Assembly (NCBI GenBank): GCA_017458585.1
Contig: JAFTAJ010000045.1
Span: 62,001-126,000, forward strand
DNA: 64,000 nucleotides
Direction of reading: 5' to 3'
From: Bacteroidaceae bacterium
GTDB lineage: Bacteria; Bacteroidota; Bacteroidia; Bacteroidales; Bacteroidaceae
Under the pieces are notes generated by a model. It was not told the origin of the DNA. It was given only the letters and a program-made list of their open reading frames with translations, and made no database searches. The position numbers and the translations under genes are program-made. The first letter of the stretch is position 1. Every line of letters starts with the position of its first letter. This document shows, piece after piece, positions 24,375-35,771 of this stretch.

Positions 24375-25133
24375 TCACAACAAATCATGGTTAATGCAAA
24401 ACATTAGCGCCCCAAGCATATTATTCACACCCAGTTTTTCGAAAAGAATTCTCTTCGACGCTTTGACAGAGTGCACCGACTTGAACAGCTTCTCCGATAT
24501 CTGCTCCTCCGTGTAGCCTTGCGCAGAGTATGCCATAATCTCTTTCTCCCTACTGGTCAGCTGCGGCGTGTCATCATCCATCCACAAATGATGTGCATAG
24601 TCATATTTATAGAAGCGACCGCTCTCTACACTACGGATGACGGCGTTGCCGGCAGCCTTTTGCGAGGACGGCGACAGGTCGCAGCTCATCAGCATCAGCC
24701 GATTGTCGCCTGTCACATAGAACGGTATTGCGCAAAGATTGTAGAGCCTCATGCCTCCCTGCGTTATGATGTTTACGTCGCATTGGAAAGAGTACATCAG
24801 TTTCCTTTGTGTAGTTCCTCCATCAAAGGCGGTATAAGACGATTCCTTTATCTCTTCAAAAATTGGAATCTCCTCGGGTGCAAGAATCTGCTGGTAAAAG
24901 TCTTGCACCGTCATCGGAACGTTTCTGGGGCGGATGCCGCATAGCAGTCTAAGCCTGTCGGACACAAACGCAATCTCATTGTTGTAATAGTCAACCACAT
25001 ATGCAAGCCTGGCTCTTATCTTGCTATAGGCAGTCCAAGTCTTGATAAGAATCTCCGCGCCCTTCCTTTCATCCTCTGTGAGATGTTCAATTACATTTAC
25101 CACCGGGGTAAATCCATTATATATTCCGTTCAT
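24375..25133 (-). CDS. LuxR-type helix-turn-helix regulator with PAS-like N-terminal part
   Basis: 252 residues. The C-terminal domain (about 188-250) is a LuxR/FixJ HTH: LTSREKEIMAYSAQGYTEEQISEKLFKSVHSVKASKR. The N-terminal 180 residues, with VVDYYNNEIAFVSDRLRLLCG and a later MRLYNLCAIPFYVTGDNRLML, look like a PAS-type sensor, as in other Bacteroidales PAS-LuxR regulators. There is no receiver domain or transmembrane helix. It stands alone between rplY and clpB, so its target cannot be read from context. Confidence 0.8.
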   Translation of the reverse strand: MNGIYNGFTPVVNVIEHLTEDERKGAEILIKTWTAYSKIRARLAYVVDYYNNEIAFVSDRLRLLCGIRPRNVPMTVQDFYQQILAPEEIPIFEEIKESSYTAFDGGTTQRKLMYSFQCDVNIITQGGMRLYNLCAIPFYVTGDNRLMLMSCDLSPSSQKAAGNAVIRSVESGRFYKYDYAHHLWMDDDTPQLTSREKEIMAYSAQGYTEEQISEKLFKSVHSVKASKRILFEKLGVNNMLGALMFCINHDLL

Positions 25134-25240
25134 GGCATAAGCATATTTAATTTCGCAAAAATAGTCTTTCTTTGAAAGAATACTATGATATTTTAGTATA
25201 AAAACCTTTACGTGGCAGCACTTTTATACTTTCGTGTAAC

Positions 25241-25275
25241 AAAAAAGAGTGAGCGTGGAAAGTCCACGTTCACTC
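25241..25275 (-). terminator. Rho-independent terminator of clpB
   Basis: On the minus strand GAGTGAACGTGGA pairs with TCCACGCTCACTC (13 bp, one G-U) around a 3-nt loop and is followed by six T. It lies 22 nt after the clpB stop. Confidence 0.9.
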
Positions 25276-25297
25276 TCCTTATACTAATGCGTCTTGT

Positions 25298-27901
25298 TTA
25301 CTCGTTGACAAACACTATCTTGTCGTCGCGTACATCGGCCAGGATTGGCTTGGTCTTGTCGAGCGTAGTGTCGGCAAGGATAGTCTTGCTGAGATCATTG
25401 AGCAGATAGCGCTGTATGGCTCGCTTTATGGGGCGTGCGCCAAACTCGGGGTCGAAGCCCCACTCGCCCAGTTGATGGACAGCGGCATCGCTCACACGAA
25501 GGGTAATACCATTGGCGTGGAGATTCTTGTTAACCTGAGCAATCTGCAGACGTACGATGTCGTCAGCCTGTTCGCGGGTGAGAGGCTGGAAGAGAATGAT
25601 ATCGTCGATACGATTGAGGAACTCCGGCCTTATCTGCTGCTTGAGCATCTCCATCACTTTGAGTTTAGTCTGCTCCATGATGTCGGCACGGGCCGCCTCA
25701 CTCTTTCCTGCCATCCCGGCCGTCTGCTCCTGAATGTAGTGACTGCCCAGATTGCTAGTCATAATTATTATGGTGTTCTTGAAGTTGACCGTGCGGCCCT
25801 TGCTGTCGGTGAGGCGTCCGTCGTCGAGAACCTGTAGCAGGATGTTAAACACATCAGGATGGGCCTTCTCTATCTCATCGAAGAGCACCACGCTGTATGG
25901 CTTGCGCCTGACAGCCTCGGTAAGCTGGCCTCCCTCGTCGTAGCCCACGTAACCCGGAGGTGCACCGATAAGACGGGTGACACTGAACTTCTCCTGATAC
26001 TCGCTCATATCAATGCGAGTCATCATAGTCTCGTCGTTGAAGAGATAGTCTGCTAGCGCCTTGGCCAGCTCGGTCTTGCCCACACCCGTGGTGCCCATGA
26101 AGATAAAGGAACCGATGGGCCGCTTGGGGTCTTGCACTCCGGCACGGCTGCGGCGCACGGCATCGCTAACGGCTGCGATGGCCTCGTTCTGGCCGATGAT
26201 ACGGCGGTGGAGTTCATCCTCCATGTGGAGCAGTTTCTCGCGCTCACTCTGCAGCATGCGTTGCACAGGCACACCGGTCCAGCGGCTGACCACCTCAGCA
26301 ATGTCGTCGGCGGTGACTTCTTCCTTTATCATGGCACTGCCACTCTGAGCTTCGGCGAGCTGATTCTGAATATGGCTGATCTCGTCCTCGAGAGACTTCA
26401 ATTTGCCATAGCGAATCTCAGCAACTTTGGCATAGTTGCCCTCGCGCTCGGCGCGGTCGGCCTCAAAGCGCAGGGTCTCTATCTCTTGCTTGTTTTGCTG
26501 AATCTTATTGACGAGGTCTTTCTCATGCTGCCACTTGCCCTGCATCTGGCTGCGCTCCTCCTGCAGGTTGGCTATCTCCGCGGAGAGCTGGGTTAGCTTG
26601 GGCTCATCGTTCTCACGCTTGATGGCCTCGCGCTCTATCTCGAGCTGTCCCAGACGGCGGTTGATCTCGTCCAATTCCTCGGGCATCGAGTCGCGCTCTA
26701 TGCGCAGCTTGGCAGCGGCCTCATCCATAAGGTCGATAGCCTTGTCGGGCAGGAAACGATTGCTGATATAGCGGTCGCTAAGGGTGACGGCAGCAATCAC
26801 AGCATCGTCCTGAATCCTGACCTTGTGGTGATTCTCGTAGCGTTCCTTCAGTCCACGCAGTATGGAGATGCTGTCCTCCACGGTCGGCTCGTCCACCATC
26901 ACGGTCTGGAAACGGCGTTCCAGAGCCTTGTCCTTCTCAAAGAATTTCTGATACTCGTCGAGCGTGGTGGCACCGATGCTACGCAGTTCGCCGCGGCTGA
27001 GAGCAGGCTTGAGAATGTTGGCAGCATCCATGGCGCCCTGGCCGCCACCTGCACCCACGAGCGTATGTATCTCATCTATAAAGAGGATTATCTCGCCATT
27101 GCTGCGCTCCACTTCCTTTACCACGCTCTTGAGCCTCTCCTCAAACTCGCCCTTATACTTGGCACCGGCCAGCAGGGCTCCCATGTCGAGCGAGAGCACT
27201 CGCTTGTTCTTGAGGTTTTCGGGCACATCGCCTTTCATGATACGCTCGGCCAGCCCTTCCACTATGGCCGTCTTGCCAGTGCCCGGCTCACCGAGCAGGA
27301 TAGGATTGTTCTTGGTGCGACGACTTAATATCTGCAGCACACGACGGATCTCGTCATCCCTGCCAATCACGGGGTCAAGCTTGCCCTCACGGGCAGCCTT
27401 GACAAGATCGCGGGCATACTTCTCCAGCGACTGGTAGTTCTCCTCAGCGCTGGCCGACTTCACGCTCTCGCCACCGCGGAGCTCCTGCACGGCCTTGAGC
27501 AGACCATCCTTCGTCACACCGGCATCCTTCAGCAGACGACTCATGGTACAGTCCACCTCAAGCATCGCCAGCAGCAGAGCCTCTATGCCGGTAAACTCAT
27601 CGCCCATTTTCTGGGCCAGAGCCTCGGCATGCTCAACCACACGCTGGCTGTCGCGGCTGAGATAAGGCTCACCACCGCTCACCTTAGGCAGAGAACCCAA
27701 CTGAGCCTCCACCGCCTTGCGCAGACCGTCGCCGTTGACACCGAGCTTGCCGTAAACGAAGCCCAGCACATTGTCGCCCTCTTCCTGGATGCCCCAGTAG
27801 AGGTGCTCTGGCTCCACAGCCTGCTGCCCTGCAGCCTGCGCCTTGCGCACAGCCTTCTGCAGAGCCTCACTTGCTTTGATTGTAAATTTGTCTAAGTTCA
27901 T
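25298..27901 (-). CDS. clpB: ATP-dependent disaggregase ClpB
   Basis: 867-residue Hsp100 chaperone that threads aggregated proteins through a hexameric pore with DnaK. The N-terminal repeat domain (1-145) is followed by the first AAA module (Walker A GEPGTGKT, Walker B LFIDEIH). A coiled-coil middle domain spans about 400-530, and the second AAA module has Walker A GTTGVGKT and Walker [15 protein letters not shown]. The pore loops KYKGEFE and GYVGYDEGG are present. Length and order are those of a full ClpB. It is monocistronic with its own terminator. Confidence 0.97.
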   Translation of the reverse strand: MNLDKFTIKASEALQKAVRKAQAAGQQAVEPEHLYWGIQEEGDNVLGFVYGKLGVNGDGLRKAVEAQLGSLPKVSGGEPYLSRDSQRVVEHAEALAQKMGDEFTGIEALLLAMLEVDCTMSRLLKDAGVTKDGLLKAVQELRGGESVKSASAEENYQSLEKYARDLVKAAREGKLDPVIGRDDEIRRVLQILSRRTKNNPILLGEPGTGKTAIVEGLAERIMKGDVPENLKNKRVLSLDMGALLAGAKYKGEFEERLKSVVKEVERSNGEIILFIDEIHTLVGAGGGQGAMDAANILKPALSRGELRSIGATTLDEYQKFFEKDKALERRFQTVMVDEPTVEDSISILRGLKERYENHHKVRIQDDAVIAAVTLSDRYISNRFLPDKAIDLMDEAAAKLRIERDSMPEELDEINRRLGQLEIEREAIKRENDEPKLTQLSAEIANLQEERSQMQGKWQHEKDLVNKIQQNKQEIETLRFEADRAEREGNYAKVAEIRYGKLKSLEDEISHIQNQLAEAQSGSAMIKEEVTADDIAEVVSRWTGVPVQRMLQSEREKLLHMEDELHRRIIGQNEAIAAVSDAVRRSRAGVQDPKRPIGSFIFMGTTGVGKTELAKALADYLFNDETMMTRIDMSEYQEKFSVTRLIGAPPGYVGYDEGGQLTEAVRRKPYSVVLFDEIEKAHPDVFNILLQVLDDGRLTDSKGRTVNFKNTIIIMTSNLGSHYIQEQTAGMAGKSEAARADIMEQTKLKVMEMLKQQIRPEFLNRIDDIILFQPLTREQADDIVRLQIAQVNKNLHANGITLRVSDAAVHQLGEWGFDPEFGARPIKRAIQRYLLNDLSKTILADTTLDKTKPILADVRDDKIVFVNE

Positions 27902-28055
27902 AACATTCTATTTTTTATTGTTAATATTCGAATTAAGTTGAAACATGCACTATTTCTATAGTTTCAAGCATTGTACCAAAACAGAAATCTGCCATTTTGG
28001 CAGACATTTCATTATTTATTTGTAACTTCGCACTGCAAACGAAAAGCACACCGCA

Positions 28056-28484
28056 ATGCAGATAAACCAAATAACTGCCGCCACACCTGAAGCACTCGCA
28101 GCCGTCAACGCCCTGCTGCCCCACCTCAGCGAACGCGCCAAGCCCATCACCCTTGACAGGCTGGAGCAGATAGTAAGCAGCGACAATACATTCCTTTTTC
28201 TCGCCACCGACGAGTTCGGTATCATGGGAATGTTCACCCTCAACCTGACGCAGCTCCCCACCGGAGAGCGCCTGTGGCTCGACGACCTGGTGCTCAGCCC
28301 CGAGCATCGCGGCAAGGGACTCGGTCAACAGTTGACAGAGGCCGCCATTGCCGAAGCACGCCGCATCAGTTCCACGGCGACTCTCATGCTCACCTCCAAG
28401 CCTGCCCGCATCGCCGCCAACACTATCTACACCACTCTCTTTAAGCATAAGGAGACAAACGTCTATCAGTTGCCACTCGTTTAG
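28056..28484 (+). CDS. GNAT-family N-acetyltransferase
   Basis: 142-residue acetyltransferase. The acetyl-CoA binding motif A is LDDLVLSPEHRGKGLGQQLTEAAI (about residues 74-97), with the R/Q-x-x-G-x-G/A pattern in RGKGLG. The acceptor is not indicated. A TAACTTCG-like -7 box lies at about 28031-28038. The gene is monocistronic, divergent from clpB and about 130 nt upstream of nusB. The family is certain, the substrate unknown. Confidence 0.85.
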   Translation: MQINQITAATPEALAAVNALLPHLSERAKPITLDRLEQIVSSDNTFLFLATDEFGIMGMFTLNLTQLPTGERLWLDDLVLSPEHRGKGLGQQLTEAAIAEARRISSTATLMLTSKPARIAANTIYTTLFKHKETNVYQLPLV

Positions 28485-28564
28485 TCTTACCTTATTTAAA
28501 TAATAATTGAGGGGTAAAGTATCTTTTTCTTGCCTCAGGCGTGGGATTACTGCCGTTTTTTTAC

Positions 28565-28572
28565 TATTTTTG
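28565..28572 (+). promoter_or_regulatory. -7 box of the nusB operon
   Basis: TATTTTTG matches TAnnTTTG exactly, 47 nt before the ATG at 28619. It rules out the longer open frame that begins at 28541. Confidence 0.65.
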
Positions 28573-28618
28573 CACCGTAAATCTTAGCGCATGCAGCGGC
28601 ATGCTTAGTTTTCAAACA

Positions 28619-29545
28619 ATGATTAACAGAGAATTGATAAGGATTAAGGCAGTACAGCTGGTGTATGCCGACCTTCTTAATGAGGGCAAAAATCTGGAGG
28701 ACATAGTGAAGGAGATGGAACTGAGCCTGGCTCAGGCTTACCACCTCTATCACCACATGCTCAATCTGATTTGCGAGGTTACTGACTACGCCGCGCAGCA
28801 GTATGAGATTGCATGCCAGCAGGCTCAGGACCGCGGCATGAAGAAACTGCCCAGCGACAAGTTCGTGGAAAACCGCTTCGCCCTTCAGTTGGAGAGCAAC
28901 AGCAAACTGGAAGCCTTCACCCATGACCACAAGGAGTTGCGCTGGACAGACCACGAGGATGTGGTGCACAATATCTACGATGCCATCGTCAACAGCCCCG
29001 AATATGAAGCATACATGGCTGACACGACCAGCAGCTATGAGGCCGACCGCGAGCTTTGGCGTGCCCTCTACAAGCACTACATCGCCGATAATGACATGGT
29101 GGACGACGCGCTGGAGGAGTGGAGCATCTACTGGAACTGCGACCGCTTCGTGATTGACACCTTCGTGCTCAAGACTATCAAGCGCTTCGATTCCGAAAAC
29201 GGCGACAAGCAACCGCTGATGGAGCAGTACAACAACAACGGCGACCACTCTTTTGGGCGCGAACTGCTGGTGCAGACACTGCGCAACATTGAGTCGAACC
29301 GCGAGCTCATCACTGCCCACATACGCAACTGGGACTTCAGCCGACTGGCCAAGATGGATGTAGCCATCATGCTCACGGCGCTGGGCGAGATAACCAACAT
29401 GCCCGACATTGCGGTCAACGTGTCGCTCAACGAATACATCAATATTGCCAAGCTATACTGTGCGCCAAAGAGCGTGAAGTTCATCAACGGCACCCTCGAC
29501 AGCATTGTCAAGGATCTCCGCGCACAGGGCAAACTGCTTAAATAA
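28619..29545 (+). CDS. nusB: Transcription antitermination factor NusB (long Bacteroidetes form)
   Basis: 308 residues, twice the length of E. coli NusB, as usual in Bacteroidetes. The NusB fold is split: the N-terminal MINRELIRIKAVQLVYADLL and the C-terminal WDFSRLAKMDVAIMLTALGEI plus NEYINIAKLYCAPKSVKFINGTLDSIV flank a large insert rich in acidic and aromatic residues (about 60-200). It acts with NusE on rRNA antitermination. The operon continues with yajC, a YbbR-like gene and coaE. Confidence 0.9.
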   Translation: MINRELIRIKAVQLVYADLLNEGKNLEDIVKEMELSLAQAYHLYHHMLNLICEVTDYAAQQYEIACQQAQDRGMKKLPSDKFVENRFALQLESNSKLEAFTHDHKELRWTDHEDVVHNIYDAIVNSPEYEAYMADTTSSYEADRELWRALYKHYIADNDMVDDALEEWSIYWNCDRFVIDTFVLKTIKRFDSENGDKQPLMEQYNNNGDHSFGRELLVQTLRNIESNRELITAHIRNWDFSRLAKMDVAIMLTALGEITNMPDIAVNVSLNEYINIAKLYCAPKSVKFINGTLDSIVKDLRAQGKLLK

Positions 29546-29573
29546 AAATTGTTAAATTGTAAATAGAAAAATT

Positions 29574-29933
29574 ATGTTACTACTTATCAACCTTTTGCAG
29601 GCAGCCAAGCCTGCTGCCTCCGCCGCCCAAGGTCAGCCGCAGGGCAGCCAGTGGAGTTTTTGGATCATGATTCTGGCAATCTTTGCCATCATGTATTTCT
29701 TTATGATTCGCCCGCAGAAAAACAGGCAGAAGAAAATTGAGGAATTCCGCCGCGGCCTCAGCGTAGGCAATCAGGTGGTCACCGCCGGTGGTCTGCATGG
29801 CACCATCCGCGAGGTGAACGATGCCAACAACACCGTGGTACTCGAGATAGCACAGAATGTGAAGATTACCATCGAGAAGTCTTCCATCTACGCTAACGCC
29901 GGTAGCGCCGCCGAAGACCGTCAGGGCAAATAG
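29574..29933 (+). CDS. yajC: Preprotein translocase subunit YajC
   Basis: 119 residues. Small accessory membrane protein of the SecDF-YajC complex. One transmembrane helix at about 25-45 (WSFWIMILAIFAIMYFFMIRP) is followed by the conserved RPQKNRQKKIEEFRRGLSVGNQVVTAGGLHGTI. A Gln/Ala-rich N-terminal stretch faces the periplasm. The gene follows nusB by 28 nt. It is about 10 residues longer than the E. coli protein, within the family range. Confidence 0.93.
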   Translation: MLLLINLLQAAKPAASAAQGQPQGSQWSFWIMILAIFAIMYFFMIRPQKNRQKKIEEFRRGLSVGNQVVTAGGLHGTIREVNDANNTVVLEIAQNVKITIEKSSIYANAGSAAEDRQGK

Positions 29934-29979
29934 TTTAAATGGCTTAGTAGCTTAGTGGCTTAATAGCTTAACAGAGACT

Positions 29980-30960
29980 ATGTCTGCTGCAGAGAGATTC
30001 AGGAAAATCAAGAAGTTTCTCAAGGGTTCGCTCACCAGAAACTTCTGGGCTTTCCTGTTTTTTCTTGCCCTCTCCGCCGGCTTCTGGCTCTTCTTGACGC
30101 TGGAGGATGTATATGAGGTGGACATCGCTGTGCCTGTCAAGCTCAGAAATGTGCCTGAGAATGTGGTCATCACCACTCCGCCTCCCACTGAGATAAACAT
30201 CAGGGTGAAGGACCACGGCGGTCAGCTGTTGCGCTACAAATATACCCAGAGCCTCGGTAGCATAACCATTGATTTTAAGGATTATGACACACGCTCAGGC
30301 CATGTAGCTCTGCTTACCAGCGAACTGACGCGCAATATCGTCAAGCGTCTGCAAAGCAGCACCAGCATTGTCAGCTTCAGTCCCGACACGCTGGAGTATT
30401 TCTACAACTTCGGGCTCAACAAGAGCGTGCCCGTAAAGGTCAGCGGCAATATCACCGCCGACTCGCTCTATTGCATCATAGGTTGCACAACCACGCCTGC
30501 CACAGTGAAGGTGTTTGCCGCCAGAGAGATTCTCGACACTCTCTCCGCCGTATATACCACACCGTTGGAAGAGGAAGGCCTCAGCGAGCGCAAGACCGTC
30601 AGCGTGGGCATCACCCCAATACGCGGTGCCAAAACCGTGCCCGACAAGGTGAAAGCCACCATCAACGTGGACCAGATGACAGAGAAAACACTGGCCGTGC
30701 GCATTGACCATACCAACTTCCCTGCCGGAAAGACTCTCAAGACTTTCCCCGGCATTGTCAACGTCGTGTGCCAGGTGGGCCTCAAGCAATACCGCGAGAT
30801 TACTGCCGATAAATTTGCCATTGTCATCAGTTACGACGAGGTGGCCGACAACACCACCAACCGTATGCGCCTCTCCCTCAAGAGCAAGCCCGAGGGAGTA
30901 AACAATGTGAGGATAGTGCCCGAGGAAGTGGAGTTTATCATTGAAGACAGCGAATATTAA
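29980..30960 (+). CDS. YbbR-like domain protein
   Basis: 326 residues with a short cytoplasmic N terminus, one transmembrane helix at about 22-42 (NFWAFLFFLALSAGFWLFLTL) and a periplasmic part with YbbR-like repeats (VPVKLRNVPENVVITTPPPTEINIRV and similar). In Firmicutes the YbbR protein CdaR regulates a diadenylate cyclase; whether that holds here is not shown. Its position between yajC and coaE is typical of Bacteroidales. The spacer before it (29939-29975) is a GGCTTAGTAGCTTAGT microrepeat. Confidence 0.8.
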   Translation: MSAAERFRKIKKFLKGSLTRNFWAFLFFLALSAGFWLFLTLEDVYEVDIAVPVKLRNVPENVVITTPPPTEINIRVKDHGGQLLRYKYTQSLGSITIDFKDYDTRSGHVALLTSELTRNIVKRLQSSTSIVSFSPDTLEYFYNFGLNKSVPVKVSGNITADSLYCIIGCTTTPATVKVFAAREILDTLSAVYTTPLEEEGLSERKTVSVGITPIRGAKTVPDKVKATINVDQMTEKTLAVRIDHTNFPAGKTLKTFPGIVNVVCQVGLKQYREITADKFAIVISYDEVADNTTNRMRLSLKSKPEGVNNVRIVPEEVEFIIEDSEY

Positions 30961-30981
30961 GAGACCGATTCTCAATCGTCA

Positions 30982-31581
30982 ATGGTCAATCGTCAATCGT
31001 CAATAATAGGCATCACCGGCGGCATAGGCAGCGGCAAGAGTCTCGTGTGCGGTTTGCTTGAAGAGCGCGGCATCCCCGTGTTCTATACCGATGATGAAGC
31101 CAAGCTCGAAATGCGGGAGAATCAGCAGATTCACCGCGAGCTTATTGACCTGCTTGGCCCGGAAGCCATTGACTCAGAAGGAGCGCCCGTCAAGGCTGTG
31201 CTCGCAGACTATATCTGCCGCGGACAGGAGTACGCAGATAATATAAATAATATTGTACACCCGCGCGTGCGTGAGCGCATGCACCGCTGGATAAAAGCTC
31301 AACATAAGAATTGCGTCGCAATTGAGAGCGCGCTGCTTTTCGAGTCGGGATTCAATGCCGATTGTACCGTTACCGTGACTGTCACTGCCCCCCTCGAAAC
31401 GAGAGTTATCCGCATCATGCGCCGCGACGGTATCACTCGCGACAAAGCCCTCGAATGGATTTCGCTCCAAATGCCGCAAGAGCAGAAGGCCGCCCTCGCC
31501 GACTACACAATTATCAACGACGCAATCACTCCCCTCACCCCACAGATAGAAAATTTGAGAGTCCAAGGGATTTGCCATTAA
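30982..31581 (+). CDS. coaE: Dephospho-CoA kinase
   Basis: 199 residues. Last step of CoA synthesis. P-loop GITGGIGSGKS near the N terminus, then the CoaE signature FYTDDEAK, and VHPRVRERM and ALLFESGFNADC in the core. The start is uncertain: the ATG at 30982 and the next six codons (VNRQSS) are made of a CAATCGTCAATGGTCAATCG microrepeat that also fills the spacer. It ends the nusB operon, and a large hairpin follows. Confidence 0.93.
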   Translation: MVNRQSSIIGITGGIGSGKSLVCGLLEERGIPVFYTDDEAKLEMRENQQIHRELIDLLGPEAIDSEGAPVKAVLADYICRGQEYADNINNIVHPRVRERMHRWIKAQHKNCVAIESALLFESGFNADCTVTVTVTAPLETRVIRIMRRDGITRDKALEWISLQMPQEQKAALADYTIINDAITPLTPQIENLRVQGICH

Positions 31582-31591
31582 GGATATAATT

Positions 31592-31639
31592 ATAAATGCA
31601 GACAACGTCGGCAGTCTTCACCGCATTGTCTGCATTTAT
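31592..31639. terminator. Hairpin between coaE and rubrerythrin
   Basis: ATAAATGCAGACAA (31592-31605) pairs perfectly with 31626-31639 around a 20-nt loop. It lies between convergent genes and probably marks the transcript ends of both. There is no distinct T run. Confidence 0.6.
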
Positions 31640-31659
31640 GTATTCTCTGAAGATGTATT

Positions 31660-32214
31660 CTACTTGAAATAGCGCTTCAGCAGTCCGGCAAAGCCTGCAC
31701 CGTGGCGAGCCTCGTCCTTTGCCATCTCGTGGACAGTGTCGTGGATGGCATCGAAACCGGCAGCCTTAGCGTTCTTGGCAATACGGAACTTATCTTCGCA
31801 AGCTCCTGCCTCAGCGGCAGCGCGCTTCTCAAGATTGGTCTTGGTGTCCCATACGCACTCGCCGAGCAACTCAGCGAAGCGTGAAGCATGGTCAGCCTCC
31901 TCAAAGGCATAGCGCTTGAAAGCCTCAGCCACCTCGGGGTAGCCCTCGCGGTCGGCCTGACGGGCCATGGCCAAATACATGCCCACCTCGCTGCACTCGC
32001 CGTTGAAGTGATTGCGCAGGTCATTGATCATTTCCTCAGAAACTCCCTCGGGCTTGCCGTCGCCAATGCGATGAACGGTAGCGTAGGTGGTCTCACCGTC
32101 ATCCTTGAGCTCAGAGAACTTGGAAGCCGGAGCCTTGCAGAGGGGGCACCTCTCGGGTGCTGCATCGCCTTCATAGATATATCCACAAACGGCGCAGATG
32201 AATTTCTTCTTCAT
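31660..32214 (-). CDS. Reverse rubrerythrin (peroxide-reducing)
   Basis: 184-residue non-haem iron protein for peroxide or oxygen defence. The rubredoxin-like Fe(SCys)4 domain is N-terminal ([10 protein letters not shown] and CPLCKAP, residues 8-28). The ferritin-like di-iron domain is C-terminal ([43 protein letters not shown]), the reverse of classic rubrerythrin. All expected Glu/His ligands are visible. Its promoter lies in the loop of the preceding groEL terminator. The protein would work in the cytosol with NADH-dependent reductases. Confidence 0.9.
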   Translation of the reverse strand: MKKKFICAVCGYIYEGDAAPERCPLCKAPASKFSELKDDGETTYATVHRIGDGKPEGVSEEMINDLRNHFNGECSEVGMYLAMARQADREGYPEVAEAFKRYAFEEADHASRFAELLGECVWDTKTNLEKRAAAEAGACEDKFRIAKNAKAAGFDAIHDTVHEMAKDEARHGAGFAGLLKRYFK

Positions 32215-32248
32215 AGTAGTTAAATGTTAGCTTTGTTAGTAAAAAAAT

Positions 32249-32319
32249 GGAGATTAATCTTGGGCAAAGATACGCATTATTTTTATAACACAAAATCAAA
32301 AAGCCCAAAATTAATCTCC
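32249..32319 (-). promoter_or_regulatory. Rubrerythrin promoter nested in the loop of the groEL terminator
   Basis: On the minus strand a 17-bp stem (32303-32319 with 32249-32265, one mismatch or wobble) encloses a 37-nt loop and is followed by seven T: a terminator for groESL. The loop holds TTTG (32291-32294) and TATCTTTG (32265-32272) separated by 18 bp, a perfect promoter for the rubrerythrin gene. Confidence 0.75.
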
Positions 32320-32341
32320 GCGTTTAATTTATTAGTGGAAT

Positions 32342-33985
<1,644 letters not shown>

Positions 33986-33994
33986 TTAAGAGTT

Positions 33995-34270
33995 TTACTT
34001 TTCAATTACTGCCACTACGTCAGATTGGCGCATGATGAGGTACTTCTCGCCCTCAAACTCAATCTCGGTGCCGGCGTACTTGCCGTAGAGCACCTGGTCG
34101 CCAGCCTTGAGAATCATTTTCTCGTCTTCCTTGCCTTCACCGGCGGCAACTACCGTGCCCTGAAGGGGCTTCTCCTTTGCGGTGTCAGGAATAATGATAC
34201 CGCCAACTGTCTGGGTCTCTGCGGGAGCCGGACTGATCAGAACTCTGTCTGCTAATGGTTTTAGTTTCAT
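33995..34270 (-). CDS. groS: Co-chaperonin GroES
   Basis: 91-residue lid of the GroEL chamber. Recognised by [20 protein letters not shown], the mobile-loop region [16 protein letters not shown] and the closing DVVAVIEK. First gene of the groES-groEL operon. Upstream there is no good -7 box. Instead a sequence with the spacing of a sigma-54 promoter lies 50-64 nt before the ATG. No CIRCE inverted repeat was seen. Confidence 0.97.
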   Translation of the reverse strand: MKLKPLADRVLISPAPAETQTVGGIIIPDTAKEKPLQGTVVAAGEGKEDEKMILKAGDQVLYGKYAGTEIEFEGEKYLIMRQSDVVAVIEK

Positions 34271-34319
34271 AATAATATTGTTTTTAGATGATATATTTTA
34301 TCCTTCGCACTTACATTAG

Positions 34320-34334
34320 GCAAGAAGTGTGCCA
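34320..34334 (-). promoter_or_regulatory. Candidate sigma-54 promoter of groESL
   Basis: The minus strand reads TGGCAC, five bases, TTGC (34334 down to 34320), the exact -24/-12 pattern of sigma-54 promoters. The next base is C rather than A or T. Transcription would start near 34308, 38 nt before groES. This is a pattern match only. Confidence 0.4.
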
Positions 34335-34423
34335 AAGTCGCAGACTTCGCGAAAAACTTTCGTTGGCCGTCGGCCTTGCCGGTGCCAACCTCGCAGAAAT
34401 TTTGAGAGCAAAGCGGTCAAAGC

Positions 34424-35575
34424 CTATTTCGCGGGCATGAAAATTTGCTGCGAGCCAAACTGGCAATATGGGAAAAGCACGTTTCGCAACTTACCGTACT
34501 TATTCTCATTAACAGTTTGAAGAGCGATGGCCCGTACGTTCTTGTCAAAGTAGTGACTTATCGGCTCCTTCAGGTTGAGATGGGAGTCAGTTCTCTCATA
34601 GTCAAACGTGCTGCTATACACAATCGGCCCGCGCTGCAGCGCCACCATGCCAGGCTGCTGCTTGTCGCTCACGCGCAGAATCGGCGTGGGCATCTTTACA
34701 TTTATGATGTCGCCCACCGCCCAGCGGCCCTTCACCACGGCATAGCCGTCGAGCATCTCGGGAGTATATAGGCTGCCATTGACCATGATAATCACCGGCT
34801 GCTTCTTGGACTGTGCCGTATAGCGCGGCAGCATGTCCTGCCCGTTGGTCCACGACGGGATGCGGATATGGAACGTCAGCTCCACGCTGTCCGTCACCTC
34901 CTCGTGAACAATCAGTCGGAGGTATGGCGACAGCACCGTGTCGGCCACCTCTTCGATGGGGCTCATATCCTTGACTATGCGGATGCTGGTGTCGTTATAC
35001 CACGGGCTGCCGTTGAACACCTGCATGCAGAAATCCACTTCTTCGTTCTTGACATGCACATTGCTGCGCATAAGCATATTTATAAATATGTCCCGCCCGC
35101 GCGTAGCGTAAGCCACGCTGCCCACCGAGCGCATCACCTGCGCCAGAAGCTCGTGCCTCCACTTCCACGCCATATGGAACTTCCACATCCTCATCACCGA
35201 GTTGGCCAGCACCCTCTCCGCCACATCGAAGTAGCGCGCCTTGCCAGTCTGCAAGCCCAGCTCCACGCTCTCCATCAGCAGCGGCAGCAGTTCGTCGGCA
35301 CTACGCACCGAGTCGCTCAGGGCGCCCTCCAAGCGCATACCCTCGATATAACGCTCCATGCTGGCACAGCGACTGGCTAGGGCGTCAGCATCCATCGGGG
35401 TGCTCGCCCATGGCCAAGCGCGTGGCGTACTGCCCATGATAGAGTCCGCGCTGCGCTGCGCATCGCACCAGAAGAAGTCATACAGCACCACGCTGTCGGC
35501 CTCCACCATGCGCAGGGGCTGCGCACTCGCTCCCACTGCGAGCATCGTCAATAGCCACAGACACAAACTTCTCAT
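34424..35575 (-). CDS. Secreted GH127/DUF1680-like protein, short form
   Basis: 383 residues with a signal peptide (MRSLCLWLLTMLAVGASA). The C-terminal half resembles the beta-sandwich end of GH127-type (DUF1680) beta-L-arabinofuranosidases: LTFHIRIPSWTNG, VNGSLYTPEMLDGYAVVKGRWAVGD and MVALQRGPIVYSS. The N-terminal half is helical but lacks the recognisable catalytic Cys/Glu segments, and full GH127 enzymes are about 600 residues or more. It may be a reduced binding protein or a divergent enzyme. It lies downstream of the sialic acid operon, separated by a repeat array. Confidence 0.55.
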   Translation of the reverse strand: MRSLCLWLLTMLAVGASAQPLRMVEADSVVLYDFFWCDAQRSADSIMGSTPRAWPWASTPMDADALASRCASMERYIEGMRLEGALSDSVRSADELLPLLMESVELGLQTGKARYFDVAERVLANSVMRMWKFHMAWKWRHELLAQVMRSVGSVAYATRGRDIFINMLMRSNVHVKNEEVDFCMQVFNGSPWYNDTSIRIVKDMSPIEEVADTVLSPYLRLIVHEEVTDSVELTFHIRIPSWTNGQDMLPRYTAQSKKQPVIIMVNGSLYTPEMLDGYAVVKGRWAVGDIINVKMPTPILRVSDKQQPGMVALQRGPIVYSSTFDYERTDSHLNLKEPISHYFDKNVRAIALQTVNENKYGKLRNVLFPYCQFGSQQIFMPAK

Positions 35576-35771
35576 TTCTAATTCCTAATTTCTAATTCCT
35601 AATTTTATATAAGTGGACTGCAAATTTACACCTTATTTCTGACACATCATCCACAAGGTGGTGTTAATTTATCCTAACCTCCCCGTTTCCTATACTATCG
35701 TGCCCTATCTATTCCCCCATCTCCCGTATCTTTTTAGCCATCGCGCACGAAATAAAACAGAGGAGATTTTA

